Source: CAVQMC01 sp963713505
GTDB taxonomy: Bacteria > Bacteroidota > Ignavibacteria > Ignavibacteriales > Ignavibacteriaceae
NCBI GenBank assembly: GCA_963713505.1
Contig: CAVQMC010000027.1
Location: 62,001-126,000 of the forward strand
Length of the DNA: 64,000 nucleotides
Reading direction: 5' to 3'
A program made the translations under genes and the position numbers. This document shows, one piece after another, positions 16,347 to 26,193 of this stretch; position 1 is the stretch's first letter, and each line of letters starts with the position of its first letter. A model generated the notes under the pieces. The model ran no database searches and had not been told where the DNA came from. It saw only the letters and a list, made by a program, of their open reading frames with translations.

Positions 16347-19300
16347 ATGTTTCGAAAATTTTATACTCTAATACTATTCATCCTGTTTGCCTGCTCGTTC
16401 CTCTTTGCACAAACCGGTAGAATTTCCGGTAAAATTACCGACAAAACAACCGGTGAACCATTAATTGGCGCCAACATTATTGTTCTTGGTACCAGTTATG
16501 GCGCTGCTTCTGATGTTAACGGTGATTATATAGTTCGTCAGGTTCCGCCTGGAAATTATACAGTCCGTGCATCATATATAGGATATCAAGACGTAACTAT
16601 CAGCAATTTAAGAGTAGTTGCAGGCTTAACAACGGATCAAGACTTTCAACTCACTTCATCAGAAATTTCTACGAAGGAAGTTGTTATTGTTTCTCAAAGA
16701 CCATTAATTGAAAAAACATCTACCAATGCTATCAGAATAGTCGGTTCAGAGGATATTAACTCTTTACCTGTTAGAAACGTTAATACCATAGTCGCTTTAC
16801 AACCTGGTGTTGTTCAGCAGAACGGTTTAACTTTTATTAGAGGCAGTAGACCCGATGAAACCGGATATATGCTTGAAGGTGCAGATGTTAAAGATATATT
16901 AAATAGAAATGGCGGTTCTTTAGTTAGTGTAACTCCCGATGCTCTACAAGAAATTCTTGTTCAAGCGGGTGGTTATACTGCGGAATATGGAAACGCAAAT
17001 GCCGGTATAGTTTCTACAGACTTTAAAACTGGTTCAAACGATTATCATTTTTCTTTAAGAGCCGAAACAGACAATTTCGGTAATTATCCCGGGGATAACT
17101 TTTTGGGTACCCATTCCTATGGATATTCTGATTATGTATTAACCTTAAGTGGTCCTGTTTATACAGATAAAATAAAAGTATTCTTATCTGCTGAAAATGC
17201 ATTTGATCGCGGTTCAAATCCAGCATTTTTCTATGCAAACCCAACTGCATTTTCGGACGGTGCCAGGTTAGATACAACCAAAGTCTATGATAATGGTTTC
17301 TCAGGTGGAAATACAAATGATTACCAATATCTAACATGGAATGCCGGAAATATTCCGGGGCTTATGGATAATAGATACACTGTTAACGGTACAGTTTTGT
17401 TCGATAATAATCCATTAATAATAAGATTAGCAGGTGCCTTCACTTGGCAAAGAAGTCAGGGAGCATCTACTAGAACACAAAGAACTACGCTCATAGATAT
17501 GTATAATACCCAAAGATTACCAATGAGAGATGATTCTAATCTCTTATTGAATCTAAAGGGTACTTACTTGTTAGCCGGTAATTCATTTATCGAAGCTAAT
17601 TTAAATTATTATGATGCTGCTGGTAAAACATATGATCCTGTATTTAAAGATAATTTCTTAGCTTACAGCGATAGTTTGGCGGCTTCAGCCTATGGCTGGA
17701 CATATGACAACTATACTACACCGCCTTCACCATATAATTTTTATGGTTTTCCGTTTAATAGGCCGGGAACACCGCTTGTTGGTCCATCAACAAGTACTGC
17801 AAACGGTAACTTACAATCTTATACGTTAGATCATAATAACTATTTAGGAGGTTCATTAGCATATACTGCTCAAATTCAAAAACATGCTGTTAAACTTGGT
17901 GGTTCTTATCAAAGATGGACTGTAAGACATTTCGCTGAAGGCGATGCCAGTAACTTCTTAAATACAGTAAGACAAAACCCTGGTTTAGCAAGTAATACAG
18001 ATTCTCTAAAACAATTAATTGGAAGCCAGTTGTACAGAGATTATAACAACTATGGTTTTGATGTATTTGGCAACGAAACTAATGCAGGAGAATTTGCTCC
18101 CAAACATCCGGTATTAGCTTCCGGTTATTTGGAAGATAGAATTGAAGTTAATGACCTTATAATTAATGCTGGTTTAAGATATGATTATATAGATATGGAT
18201 AGCTGGGCATGGGCCAATCCTTTATTGCCTTCTATTAATAATAGCAATCATACAATTCCAGATTCTTCTTTGGCTTCAGGGACAAAATACAGCTTTGTTT
18301 CTCCTCGTTTAGGCTTTTCATTCCCTGTAACAGATAAAACTGTATTCCATCTTCAGTATGGAAAATTTGTTCAAGCTCCTAGTTTGGATATTGCATACAG
18401 AGGAGTATATCAAGCAGCTCAAATCACAACCGGAACAAACCTGTTTACTAACCCTATTGCATACAATCCGGAACCGGTTAGAACAACTCAATATGAAATA
18501 GGTTTTTCACAGCAGTTTACTGATTTTGCAGCTTTTGATATTACTGCGTTTTATAAAGATATTAAAGGTCAGTTACAGTACAGTATAATTTATACAGAAC
18601 CAGGTGCACAAAGAAGTTCTTATCAAGCATTTATTAATCAGGACTTCTCAACCACAAAAGGTGTTGAGCTGAGCTTAAAATTAAGAAGAATCGAGAGAAT
18701 CCGTGCTGAGATAAATTATACATATTCAGATGCTGCCGGAACTAACTCTTTCTCAGCAAGCGCAATTGGATCAATAAATCAAAATAAAGAATCCCCGACA
18801 GTATTATTACCATTAGACTATAATCAAACCCACAGAGGTTCTATATCTTTGGATTATAGATTTGGTAAAGATGACGGCGGCCCTATTTTGTCTCAATTAG
18901 GTCTTAATTTATTGTTTACTTTTAATAGTGGACATCCTTATACGTTGGCTGCATACACTGGTTTGGGTCAGGCTTCTGCTTGGACCGGAGGATTAATTCC
19001 ATCTGTTGATACCAGAGGAAGAAGACCAATTGGTCCAATAAATGGTCAGACTACACCTTGGAATTATAATCTTGACCTTCGCATAGACAAAACAGTAAGT
19101 ATATATAAATTCGATGTAAACTTTTATGTATATGTTCAGAATGTATTTAATACTAAAAATGTTATCAACGTTTATCAAAAAACAGGCAATGCTTACAGTG
19201 ATGGATTCTTGAATACTACAGACGTACAAACAATCATTGATAAGTATACTCCAAGATTTGCTGATTTATACCAAGCACTAAATTATGGTAATAGAGAAGC

Positions 19301-19376
19301 TGCAATGACAGTATATAATTACGATTTATTTGGTCAGCCGAGACAATTACGTGCTGGTGTTTTGGTTAATTTTTAA
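16347..19376 (+). CDS. TonB-dependent outer-membrane receptor with carboxypeptidase-like N-terminal domain
   Basis: A 1009-residue receptor. ATG 16347 is preceded by CGGAGGA (16334-16340); an in-frame ATG at 16269 would overlap the gene before and lacks a site. Order: signal peptide (1-21); carboxypeptidase regulatory-like domain (about 22-110, GRISGKITDKTTGEPLIGAN); plug (about 125-245, INSLPVRNVNTIVALQPGV and the RGSRPDE loop); and a long barrel ending in the usual Phe (AGVLVNF). It takes a substrate across the outer membrane using TonB energy. The substrate is unknown. It is not a typical SusC, and no SusD gene follows. Co-transcribed with a DUF4397 lipoprotein, a large secreted protein and a PorV-like protein. 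Confidence 0.92.
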   Translation: MFRKFYTLILFILFACSFLFAQTGRISGKITDKTTGEPLIGANIIVLGTSYGAASDVNGDYIVRQVPPGNYTVRASYIGYQDVTISNLRVVAGLTTDQDFQLTSSEISTKEVVIVSQRPLIEKTSTNAIRIVGSEDINSLPVRNVNTIVALQPGVVQQNGLTFIRGSRPDETGYMLEGADVKDILNRNGGSLVSVTPDALQEILVQAGGYTAEYGNANAGIVSTDFKTGSNDYHFSLRAETDNFGNYPGDNFLGTHSYGYSDYVLTLSGPVYTDKIKVFLSAENAFDRGSNPAFFYANPTAFSDGARLDTTKVYDNGFSGGNTNDYQYLTWNAGNIPGLMDNRYTVNGTVLFDNNPLIIRLAGAFTWQRSQGASTRTQRTTLIDMYNTQRLPMRDDSNLLLNLKGTYLLAGNSFIEANLNYYDAAGKTYDPVFKDNFLAYSDSLAASAYGWTYDNYTTPPSPYNFYGFPFNRPGTPLVGPSTSTANGNLQSYTLDHNNYLGGSLAYTAQIQKHAVKLGGSYQRWTVRHFAEGDASNFLNTVRQNPGLASNTDSLKQLIGSQLYRDYNNYGFDVFGNETNAGEFAPKHPVLASGYLEDRIEVNDLIINAGLRYDYIDMDSWAWANPLLPSINNSNHTIPDSSLASGTKYSFVSPRLGFSFPVTDKTVFHLQYGKFVQAPSLDIAYRGVYQAAQITTGTNLFTNPIAYNPEPVRTTQYEIGFSQQFTDFAAFDITAFYKDIKGQLQYSIIYTEPGAQRSSYQAFINQDFSTTKGVELSLKLRRIERIRAEINYTYSDAAGTNSFSASAIGSINQNKESPTVLLPLDYNQTHRGSISLDYRFGKDDGGPILSQLGLNLLFTFNSGHPYTLAAYTGLGQASAWTGGLIPSVDTRGRRPIGPINGQTTPWNYNLDLRIDKTVSIYKFDVNFYVYVQNVFNTKNVINVYQKTGNAYSDGFLNTTDVQTIIDKYTPRFADLYQALNYGNREAAMTVYNYDLFGQPRQLRAGVLVNF

Positions 19377-19391
19377 TTGGAGGGAGATTTA

Positions 19392-19433
19392 ATGTTGCCT
19401 CATGAAAAATATAAACTTGTGGAGGTTTTTTAA
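19392..19433 (+). CDS. 13-codon ORF overlapping the ribosome site of the next gene
   Basis: ATG 19392 follows GGAGGGAG (19379-19386) and encodes MLPHEKYKLVEVFF with its stop at 19431-19433, one base before the next ATG (19435). The ribosome site of the next gene (GGAGG, 19421-19425) lies inside this ORF. Translation of the short ORF would therefore bring ribosomes to the downstream start. Coupling is an inference from spacing; the peptide itself has no recognisable function. Confidence 0.35.
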   Translation: MLPHEKYKLVEVF

Positions 19434-19434
19434 T

Positions 19435-22400
19435 ATGAAAAAATTTAATTATTTAAGCTTGCCTGTTTGGCAATCAGGTTTAGTAATTATACTTATTTTG
19501 TTTTTGACATTTCCCTTAAGCTCCTATGCCAGTAATAAGGGAGATGGAAATCATCAAAATAAGCCTGCTTTGCAAAAACCAATGTTAGACCCTGCTCAGA
19601 GCCTTATTGATGTAAACAATATAACTTGCTGGGTAGGCCAGGATGGATTCCACGACTGGGTCGTTGGAGGCTCCTGGAATGGTGCTTTTCCAAATGGAGT
19701 AAATGCCGGAGCAATATTTGCAGAAGGTATTGTGTGGGGAGGTAAAGTAACCGACGGTAATACACCTTCAGTTAGGGTTAATGGTAATACATATGGCACC
19801 GGCTGTGCCCCAATTACCAGGCTTTACAGGGTAAGACCGGATTATCAAAATGGTGATTTAACACAAGATGCGGCAGACTTTTTAAGTATTAGTGTTACAG
19901 ATGTTACGGCTGCCGATATTCAAGCAATGAAAGATCAATATCAGAAAGATTGGAATGAATGGCCTGCTGCTCAGGGTGCACCATATAAAGATGTTAATGG
20001 AAATGGTCAGTATGATCCATCTGTTGATGTGCCGGGGATTCCTGGTGCTTCACAAACTCTTTTTATAAAATATGATGATTCTAATTCACCAGACCTATAC
20101 GGTTCACCGCCAATTGGTTTGGAGGTTTCAGAAACATATTGGGCTTATGCTACAACCGGCGCATTAAGTAATGTTATTTACAAAAAAGTTGATATTGTTT
20201 ATAAAGGGACTTCCGGTGTTCCTGCTAATTCACAAATAGATAGTATGTATATTGTTCAATGGGCTGATCCTGATGTTGGAAACTCAACAGATGACTTTGC
20301 CGGATGTGATACAACTTTAAATCTGGGTTATGCGTATAATTCGGGTGCAACAGATGCAGTTTATCAGGGCCTTGGCCTTGCACCGCCTGCAGTTGGTTAT
20401 GATTTCTTGCAAGGTGTTTCTACTTACACTGGTGATCCAAATGATAGCGCAATCTTTAATCTGCATTGGAGACATGGTTACGCTTATGTAAATCCAAAAC
20501 CGATGAGTTCGTTTGCATATTTTGCTGCAGGCGGTACATGGTCGGATCCTGATTTTACATATACTGGATCTTTACAATTTTATAACTTAATGAGAGGATA
20601 CCTGCCTAGACCTCCATATCCATCATCGCAGCCATTTCCTGCTTCTGTTGCGGATGTTACTCCATATGGAACCTATCTATTAGATGGTGATCCGGTTGCA
20701 GGTATTGGAAAGATTGATGGTTCAGTTGATGGTCCTGGTGATAGACGTATTATGGTAACCAATGGTCCAATTACAATGAATATAAATGATACAGCCCAGG
20801 TTGTACTGGCGATGGTTGGAGGATTAGGTAAAAATAATCTTTCAAGTATTAGTACTATGAAATATAATGATGCCTTCGCTCAATATGCTTATGATCAATT
20901 GTTTAATGTTCCTTTAATGCCGAGTCCAAATGTTATCGCGACCGGATTAAATGATAAAATAGTATTAAACTGGAGCACTCCGGATAGTTTAGTAAATGCT
21001 ATAGAAAATGAACCGCACGGAAGTTATGCTTTCCAAGCATATTCTGTTTATCAGTTGCCTCCGGGAAGTGCCGATATAACACAGGGTGTTAGAATTGCAA
21101 CCTATGATGTTGTGGATAATGTTCAGGTACTTTATGATAAAGTTCTTGATGAAGCAACAGGTTTAACTTATACAAAACCTATTGTATTTTTAGATAATTC
21201 ACACGGTATTCAGCGTTATCTAACAATCACACAGGATCAAATTTTTAATAAGCCCCTTGCAAACGGTTTAAATTATACATTTGCAGTTACGGCTATTGCA
21301 TATAATAATGATCCCGGTTTACCTGCTTTTATCCTTGAATCTAAACCTACCATTGTTAATGTAACTCCACAAACACCAATGCCGGGAACTAAATACGGTG
21401 GTACTAATGGGGATACATTAACTGTAAATCATGTTACGGGAAAAAGCGATGGTCAAGTTTACCCGATTGTATTGGATCCTTCAAAAACCGATGGACACAA
21501 TTATAAAGTAACTTTTGATACTTTAGCTGGTGATTATGTTTGGAATTTAACGGATGTAACTACAAATACCGTTATTTTAGCAAACCAAACAAATCAGTCC
21601 GGTGATGAGAATTATCAAATTATTAATGGAATACTTATAAAAGTAATTGGTCCACCAATTGCGATTAATAGTGTTAGTTATACAGGTACAAGATGGGTAA
21701 GCGGAACAAATTGGGGAGGTCGCCAATTCTTTGGTGGAATGGATACCGGCCCTGCTTTCTGGGGAACAGACTTTCCTCCATCTGATTATGTACCGGTTGA
21801 ATTGGATTGGACAGATAATCCTACACCTTCTGAAGCCAACGGATGGGCTCAGGGAGCCGTATACTGGAGAAGCGATAGCTATAATTACCATGGTGTTGGT
21901 TGGATGCCATTTCAAACATTTGATATAAGTGATCCTGCAAATCCTGTTCAAGTAAATGTAAGCTTTGTTGAAGATGCAAACGATGGAAGCGCAAACTTGA
22001 AGTGGGATATGGGCTGGGATGGTTCTGCATTTGCTGCCAATGGCGGAAGAGAATATACGTTTATCCATAATACAGCTTATGATCCTAATTTATATAATGA
22101 CACAAATAATGGTCTTGATAATGATAATATGTACGATTTCTGGCCGTCCGAGAGATCTGGTCATCCATATTTAGAAGCTCCGTTCACAATGACAATTGTT
22201 CCAAATTATCCAAACATACAAGCGGATGAATTTGATTTTACAGCACCGAAAGTAACTACTAGTCAAGCCGAAGCTAAAACGGATGTAAACAGCATAAATG
22301 TATTCCCGAATCCATATTATGGTACTCAATACAGAGAAACTTCTAGAGAAGACCATTTTGTAACATTTAGCCATTTACCCTCAAGCGCTACTATTAGGAT

Positions 22401-22605
22401 TTTTGACTTAAGTGGTGTTTCGGTAAGAACAATTAATCATGTTGCTAGTAGCGGCCAATTTGAAAAATGGAATTTGCTGAATGATTCAGGTTATCCTGTA
22501 GCAAGCGGTGTATACGTAGTCTATATTGATATGCCGAGTTTAGGCGCTACCAAAATACTAAAAGTAGCGATAGTTCAAGAACAGCAAATATTGAAAGTAT
22601 ATTGA
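19435..22605 (+). CDS. Large secreted protein with Fn3-like and C-terminal sorting/FlgD-like domain
   Basis: A 1056-residue exported protein of unrecognised family. ATG 19435 with TGGAGG at 19420-19425 is preferred over an in-frame start at 19402. A long signal segment (about 15-35) is followed by a Trp- and Gly-rich domain (WVGQDGFHDWVVGGSWNGAF), a stretch similar to Fn3 (about 500-640, GLNDKIVLNWSTPDS), a second sandwich region, and a C-terminal domain (about 955-1056) with NVFPNPYYG, IRIFDLSGVSVRTI and ASGVYVVYI. That tail resembles T9SS sorting domains but differs from the QNYPNPFNP form found elsewhere in the window. The operon (TonB receptor before, PorV-like protein after) suggests surface display. 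Confidence 0.75.
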   Translation: MKKFNYLSLPVWQSGLVIILILFLTFPLSSYASNKGDGNHQNKPALQKPMLDPAQSLIDVNNITCWVGQDGFHDWVVGGSWNGAFPNGVNAGAIFAEGIVWGGKVTDGNTPSVRVNGNTYGTGCAPITRLYRVRPDYQNGDLTQDAADFLSISVTDVTAADIQAMKDQYQKDWNEWPAAQGAPYKDVNGNGQYDPSVDVPGIPGASQTLFIKYDDSNSPDLYGSPPIGLEVSETYWAYATTGALSNVIYKKVDIVYKGTSGVPANSQIDSMYIVQWADPDVGNSTDDFAGCDTTLNLGYAYNSGATDAVYQGLGLAPPAVGYDFLQGVSTYTGDPNDSAIFNLHWRHGYAYVNPKPMSSFAYFAAGGTWSDPDFTYTGSLQFYNLMRGYLPRPPYPSSQPFPASVADVTPYGTYLLDGDPVAGIGKIDGSVDGPGDRRIMVTNGPITMNINDTAQVVLAMVGGLGKNNLSSISTMKYNDAFAQYAYDQLFNVPLMPSPNVIATGLNDKIVLNWSTPDSLVNAIENEPHGSYAFQAYSVYQLPPGSADITQGVRIATYDVVDNVQVLYDKVLDEATGLTYTKPIVFLDNSHGIQRYLTITQDQIFNKPLANGLNYTFAVTAIAYNNDPGLPAFILESKPTIVNVTPQTPMPGTKYGGTNGDTLTVNHVTGKSDGQVYPIVLDPSKTDGHNYKVTFDTLAGDYVWNLTDVTTNTVILANQTNQSGDENYQIINGILIKVIGPPIAINSVSYTGTRWVSGTNWGGRQFFGGMDTGPAFWGTDFPPSDYVPVELDWTDNPTPSEANGWAQGAVYWRSDSYNYHGVGWMPFQTFDISDPANPVQVNVSFVEDANDGSANLKWDMGWDGSAFAANGGREYTFIHNTAYDPNLYNDTNNGLDNDNMYDFWPSERSGHPYLEAPFTMTIVPNYPNIQADEFDFTAPKVTTSQAEAKTDVNSINVFPNPYYGTQYRETSREDHFVTFSHLPSSATIRIFDLSGVSVRTINHVASSGQFEKWNLLNDSGYPVASGVYVVYIDMPSLGATKILKVAIVQEQQILKVY

Positions 22606-22613
22606 TTTATCAA

Positions 22614-22645
22614 GAGGCTGCCCGATCTTTCGGGCTGCCTCCTTT
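22614..22645 (+). terminator. Hairpin between the secreted protein and PorV-like genes
   Basis: GAGGC (22614-22618) plus GCCCG (22620-22624) pair with CGGGC (22631-22635) plus GCCTC (22637-22641), separated by one T-T mismatch; the tail is only CTTT. It lies inside the operon, so it may be a partial terminator or an RNA stabiliser that sets the PorV-like level. Confidence 0.55.
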
Positions 22646-22671
22646 AAATTTTTAAATAATCGGAGGAAATT

Positions 22672-23712
22672 ATGTTTCATTTGAAAAGACTGTTATTTAT
22701 CCTTCTAATATTAAGTTTCTCTGCTGTAGAAACTTTTGGTGGCGGTCAAAATCGTGCAGGTACATCTGGTGCACCGGAATTAAGAATTCCGATAGGAGCT
22801 AGATATTTGGCGATGGGAGGCTCACCAATTGCTTCAGTAACAGGTCTTGAAGCTATTTATTGGAATCCTGCGGGAGTTGATTTAGCAACTACCGATGCAA
22901 ATGCTCTGTTTTCATATCGTCAATACATTGCTGATATGAATATGGACTTTGTTGCAGTAAGCGGTAGACTTGGCGAATTAGGTTCATTAGCACTATCGTT
23001 TAGATCTCTCAATATTGGAGATATAAATGTTACTACGATGGATCAGCCCGATGGCACTGGCGAAATAATAAGTCCAACTTATTTTGTTTTAGGATTAACA
23101 TATTCAAAACAATTAACAGATAGAGTATCAATAGGAGTTAACTTTAATTTAATTAATGAAAGTTTTTCCAACGTTGGAGCAACAGGTTTTAGTTTTGATG
23201 CGGGTGTTGAATATAAAAACTTGTTTGATGTACAGGGTTTTGCTGTGGGAGTTGTAGTGAAAAACTTAGGTGCTTCTATGAAATACGGTGGAAACGGTTT
23301 GTTTGTTCAAGCAGATCAATCAAATGGGTCCAGAGGACCAACGTGGTATCAAATTGATGCTGCTTCTGCAGACCTTCCTTCTGAAATCGGCTTAGGTCTT
23401 TCTTATCAGAAAAATATTGATGAGCAGAACTCTATTTCTGTTTCAGCAAGTTTTCAAAATAATAATTACAGCTATGATGATTATAAAGTCGGTTTAGAGT
23501 ATTCATTTAAAGATATTCTATATGTAAGAGGCGGATATCTATTTTCACCTCAATCAAATGATCTTACACCAAATATATTCCAAAACTATGCTCTTGGTGT
23601 AGGCGTAAACCTGAAACAGTTCAGCAGTATTGATTTATCGGTAGATTATGCATATGTACCGGTTAAATATTTTGATGCTAACAATGTTGTTTCTATAAAA
23701 TTTGGTTTCTAA
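22672..23712 (+). CDS. PorV/PorQ-family outer-membrane protein
   Basis: A 346-residue barrel of the PorV/PorQ (FadL-like) group. ATG 22672 follows CGGAGGAAAT. After the signal (1-24) comes the family opening: GAPELRIPIGARYLAMGGS, then GLEAIYWNPAGVDLA, and beta strands to a terminal Phe (VSIKFGF). In T9SS, PorV carries cargo from the translocon to the attachment complex. Copies placed next to a single cargo are common in this group, and here it follows the secreted 19435 protein, which may be its dedicated client. It could equally be a FadL-like uptake pore. Ends at a strong terminator. Confidence 0.85.
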   Translation: MFHLKRLLFILLILSFSAVETFGGGQNRAGTSGAPELRIPIGARYLAMGGSPIASVTGLEAIYWNPAGVDLATTDANALFSYRQYIADMNMDFVAVSGRLGELGSLALSFRSLNIGDINVTTMDQPDGTGEIISPTYFVLGLTYSKQLTDRVSIGVNFNLINESFSNVGATGFSFDAGVEYKNLFDVQGFAVGVVVKNLGASMKYGGNGLFVQADQSNGSRGPTWYQIDAASADLPSEIGLGLSYQKNIDEQNSISVSASFQNNNYSYDDYKVGLEYSFKDILYVRGGYLFSPQSNDLTPNIFQNYALGVGVNLKQFSSIDLSVDYAYVPVKYFDANNVVSIKFGF

Positions 23713-23740
23713 ATATAATAGAAACATATAAATTTACTAT

Positions 23741-23782
23741 AAAGGCGGTTTCTCTGTTAAATTGGGAAACCGCTTTTTATTT
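23741..23782 (+). terminator. Rho-independent terminator closing the DUF4397-PorV operon
   Basis: GCGGTTTC (23745-23752) pairs perfectly with GAAACCGC (23766-23773), extended by AAA/TTT pairs, and is followed by TTTTTATTTT. Confidence 0.85.
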
Positions 23783-23886
23783 TATCATGAAATATCATTT
23801 ATAATCAACATAAAAATTTTAAAATATCTTTTTAAAATTATTATTCCATTTTAATTAAATAACTATACTCATTTTTTAAAAGAATT

Positions 23887-24528
23887 ATGCACTTAAGCAA
23901 AAGGACACTGTTTATTTCAGTTTTATTTTTTTTATTTGTTTCATTTTCATTTCAAAATGATAACAATAAATTGATTGGCAAATGGGAATCTGTAGTAAAA
24001 AAATATGAAAAAATTAATAGGTTAACATTTAATGCCAACAATAAATTTTCAATTCAATCATTTATCACCTCAGATTATAGATTCAAATTAAAAGGAAATG
24101 TTTTAATAAAATTTCTAGATATAACTTATCCAGCCAAGAAAACTATTGTAGATACAAGTTATTTAATAATTAAGCAGGACACGATATTTAGAAAGTATGG
24201 TCGCGGAAAATGGACAAATGAAGTGATAATGATAAGGGATAAAAGTTATAAAGTTAGAGATAAAAATAATCCACTTATTGGCCGATGGCGATGGAAATAT
24301 CCTGCCGGCCATACAGCAATCTCTACATATTATAAAAATAGCACTATGCATTTGCTTGTTCCGAGAGATAAGTACAATGGGAAGTATGAAACAAAAAAAG
24401 ATACTTTAGAAGTTACATTGGAATCTGTTGACAGAAAACAGGTTATGACTTATAGTATAGAAGGTGATCTTATGAGTCTGAAATATTTAGGCACTGGTAA
24501 TGAAGAATTATATAAAAAAATAAAATAA
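23887..24528 (+). CDS. Exported protein with two lipocalin-like halves
   Basis: A 213-residue protein. ATG 23887 has no good ribosome site. A signal peptide (about 6-22) leads into NKLIGKWESV and, in the second half, NPLIGRWRWKY; both resemble the GxW opening of lipocalin-like domains of Bacteroidota. The chain is strand-rich and basic. The family is not certain. The next gene starts five bases later and begins with a similar domain (LTGKWEAS), so the two are probably co-expressed and may share a ligand or site. Function unknown. Confidence 0.6.
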   Translation: MHLSKRTLFISVLFFLFVSFSFQNDNNKLIGKWESVVKKYEKINRLTFNANNKFSIQSFITSDYRFKLKGNVLIKFLDITYPAKKTIVDTSYLIIKQDTIFRKYGRGKWTNEVIMIRDKSYKVRDKNNPLIGRWRWKYPAGHTAISTYYKNSTMHLLVPRDKYNGKYETKKDTLEVTLESVDRKQVMTYSIEGDLMSLKYLGTGNEELYKKIK

Positions 24529-24565
24529 AAATGTGATTATAATAAACAAATATTCTGAGATGCAT

Positions 24566-26029
24566 ATGAAAACTAAATTATTGATATACATAGCTTTTAT
24601 TCTTGTTGTTATTTTGTTTACGAGCTGCTCTTCTAATACTAACGAAGTTAAAAAAAACCTTACTGGCAAATGGGAAGCATCATTAAATTTCCCAAATGTT
24701 AAATATAAACTAATCTTAGACTTTATTAATGATAAGGATAATAATATTAGTATGAAGCTGTCAAGCCCGAAACAAAGAGTCTATGATATGCAGGCCGATA
24801 GTTTGTCCATAAAAGGTACGGAGATAAGTTTTGTGCTTCCTAAGTTTAATGTATCTTTTAATGGTAATTATGATTTAGACAGCAATATAATTAAGGGCAC
24901 CTGGAAACAGGAAAAGTTTAAAGTACCAATTGCTTTTTACCGCGAAGGCGAATTAGAAAGAATTGAAAGACCTCAATATCCGCAAAAACCTTATCCATAC
25001 AATTCGGAAAACGTAATAATTGATAACCCGGATGCTAATGTTCAATTAGCCGGAACTATTACATTCCCCAAAGAAAAGGGACCATTCCCGGCAATTTTAT
25101 TGATAAATGGTTCAGGCCCACAAGACAGAGATGAAACAATTTATAACCATAAACCGTTTTTGGTAATTGCCGATTATTTTACAAGAAAAGGCTTTGCTGT
25201 GCTTAGAGTAGATGACCGTGGTTACGGTGCATCAACTGGTAAATATAATAATTCGACAACAAATGATTTTGCTGACGATGCTGAACATAGTATTGACTAT
25301 TTAAAGACAAGAAAGGAAGTAGATCCAAATAAAATAGGATTAATTGGATTTAATGAAGGCGGAATAATTGCCGCAATGGTAGATTCTGAAATTAAAGATA
25401 TTAATTTCATTGTACTTTTAGCAACTCCTGGTTTAACAGGGAAAGATGTACTTTTAGCTCAAACCAAAACTCTTCAAAAAGCCCAGGGAGTATCTGAAAA
25501 AGAAATTGAGCAGGATTATAAAATAAACAATAAGGTTTTTAGTATAGTTCAATCTACAAAAGATTCGGTTAAAGCAATTAATGAAATTCAAAAAACACTA
25601 AAAGATTTTGTATCTACATTAAGCGATTCGGAGAAAACACAAAGGAAGTATTCCGAATATACTATAGCTAATAAAGCGAGGTTTATGATGACGCCCTGGT
25701 TTAGATATTACTTAAGCTTTAATCCAACAAGTGCATTAGAAAAAATAAATTGTCCGGCGCTTGTTTTATATGGACAGAATGATTTACAAATTGAACCGAA
25801 AAAGAATTTAAATGCTGTAGTAAATGCTATTGAAAAAGGCGGCAACCATAATGTTGAATCTCAAATAATCCCCGGATTAAATCATCTGTTTCAGACAAGT
25901 AAATCCGGTTTACCTGAAGAATATTCTAAGATTAAAGAAACATTTTCACCAAAAGCTTTAGAGATTATTTACAATTGGATTGAAAAAACACTTGGTAAAA
26001 CCAACACTAATCAGGTTGCAGAAAAATAA
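24566..26029 (+). CDS. Lipoprotein alpha/beta hydrolase with lipocalin-like front domain and altered nucleophile
   Basis: A lipoprotein of about 487 residues. ATG 24566 (or 24560) begins a signal ending LFTSC; an upstream GTG at 24533 would put eleven residues before it. A lipocalin-like domain (about 30-135, LTGKWEASLNF) is followed by an alpha/beta hydrolase: LLINGSGPQDRDE, VLRVDDRGYGAS, LYGQNDLQ (acid) and GLNHLFQ (histidine). The nucleophile elbow, usually GHSEGG in this family, reads GFNEGG; the Asn codon AAT (25352-25354) is one base from Ser AGT. The enzyme may therefore be inactive, use another chemistry, or carry a point error. Acts outside the inner membrane. Confidence 0.82.
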   Translation: MKTKLLIYIAFILVVILFTSCSSNTNEVKKNLTGKWEASLNFPNVKYKLILDFINDKDNNISMKLSSPKQRVYDMQADSLSIKGTEISFVLPKFNVSFNGNYDLDSNIIKGTWKQEKFKVPIAFYREGELERIERPQYPQKPYPYNSENVIIDNPDANVQLAGTITFPKEKGPFPAILLINGSGPQDRDETIYNHKPFLVIADYFTRKGFAVLRVDDRGYGASTGKYNNSTTNDFADDAEHSIDYLKTRKEVDPNKIGLIGFNEGGIIAAMVDSEIKDINFIVLLATPGLTGKDVLLAQTKTLQKAQGVSEKEIEQDYKINNKVFSIVQSTKDSVKAINEIQKTLKDFVSTLSDSEKTQRKYSEYTIANKARFMMTPWFRYYLSFNPTSALEKINCPALVLYGQNDLQIEPKKNLNAVVNAIEKGGNHNVESQIIPGLNHLFQTSKSGLPEEYSKIKETFSPKALEIIYNWIEKTLGKTNTNQVAEK

Positions 26030-26047
26030 AACTTTAAAAATCATTTA

Positions 26048-26088
26048 AATAATCCGCATAATTAAATATTGTGCGGATTATTTATTTT
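26048..26088 (+). terminator. Rho-independent terminator after the hydrolase
   Basis: AATAATCCGCA (26048-26058) and TGCGGATTATT (26072-26082) form a perfect eleven-base stem with a 13-base loop, followed by TTATTTTAAA. It shields the kinase gene from upstream transcription. Confidence 0.82.
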
Positions 26089-26193
26089 AAAGAATAATTA
26101 TTTTAATATAAAATTAATCAAACAATGTTCTTTTTTGTGTTATTGAGAATTATTTGATTAATTTATAACAGTTTTTTTAGATTTTATATCTTT

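Noticed and set aside
21577..22068. Minus-strand frame of 163 codons inside the large secreted gene
   Set aside because: No ribosome site or motif; it lies fully inside a well-supported gene and mirrors its codon pattern.
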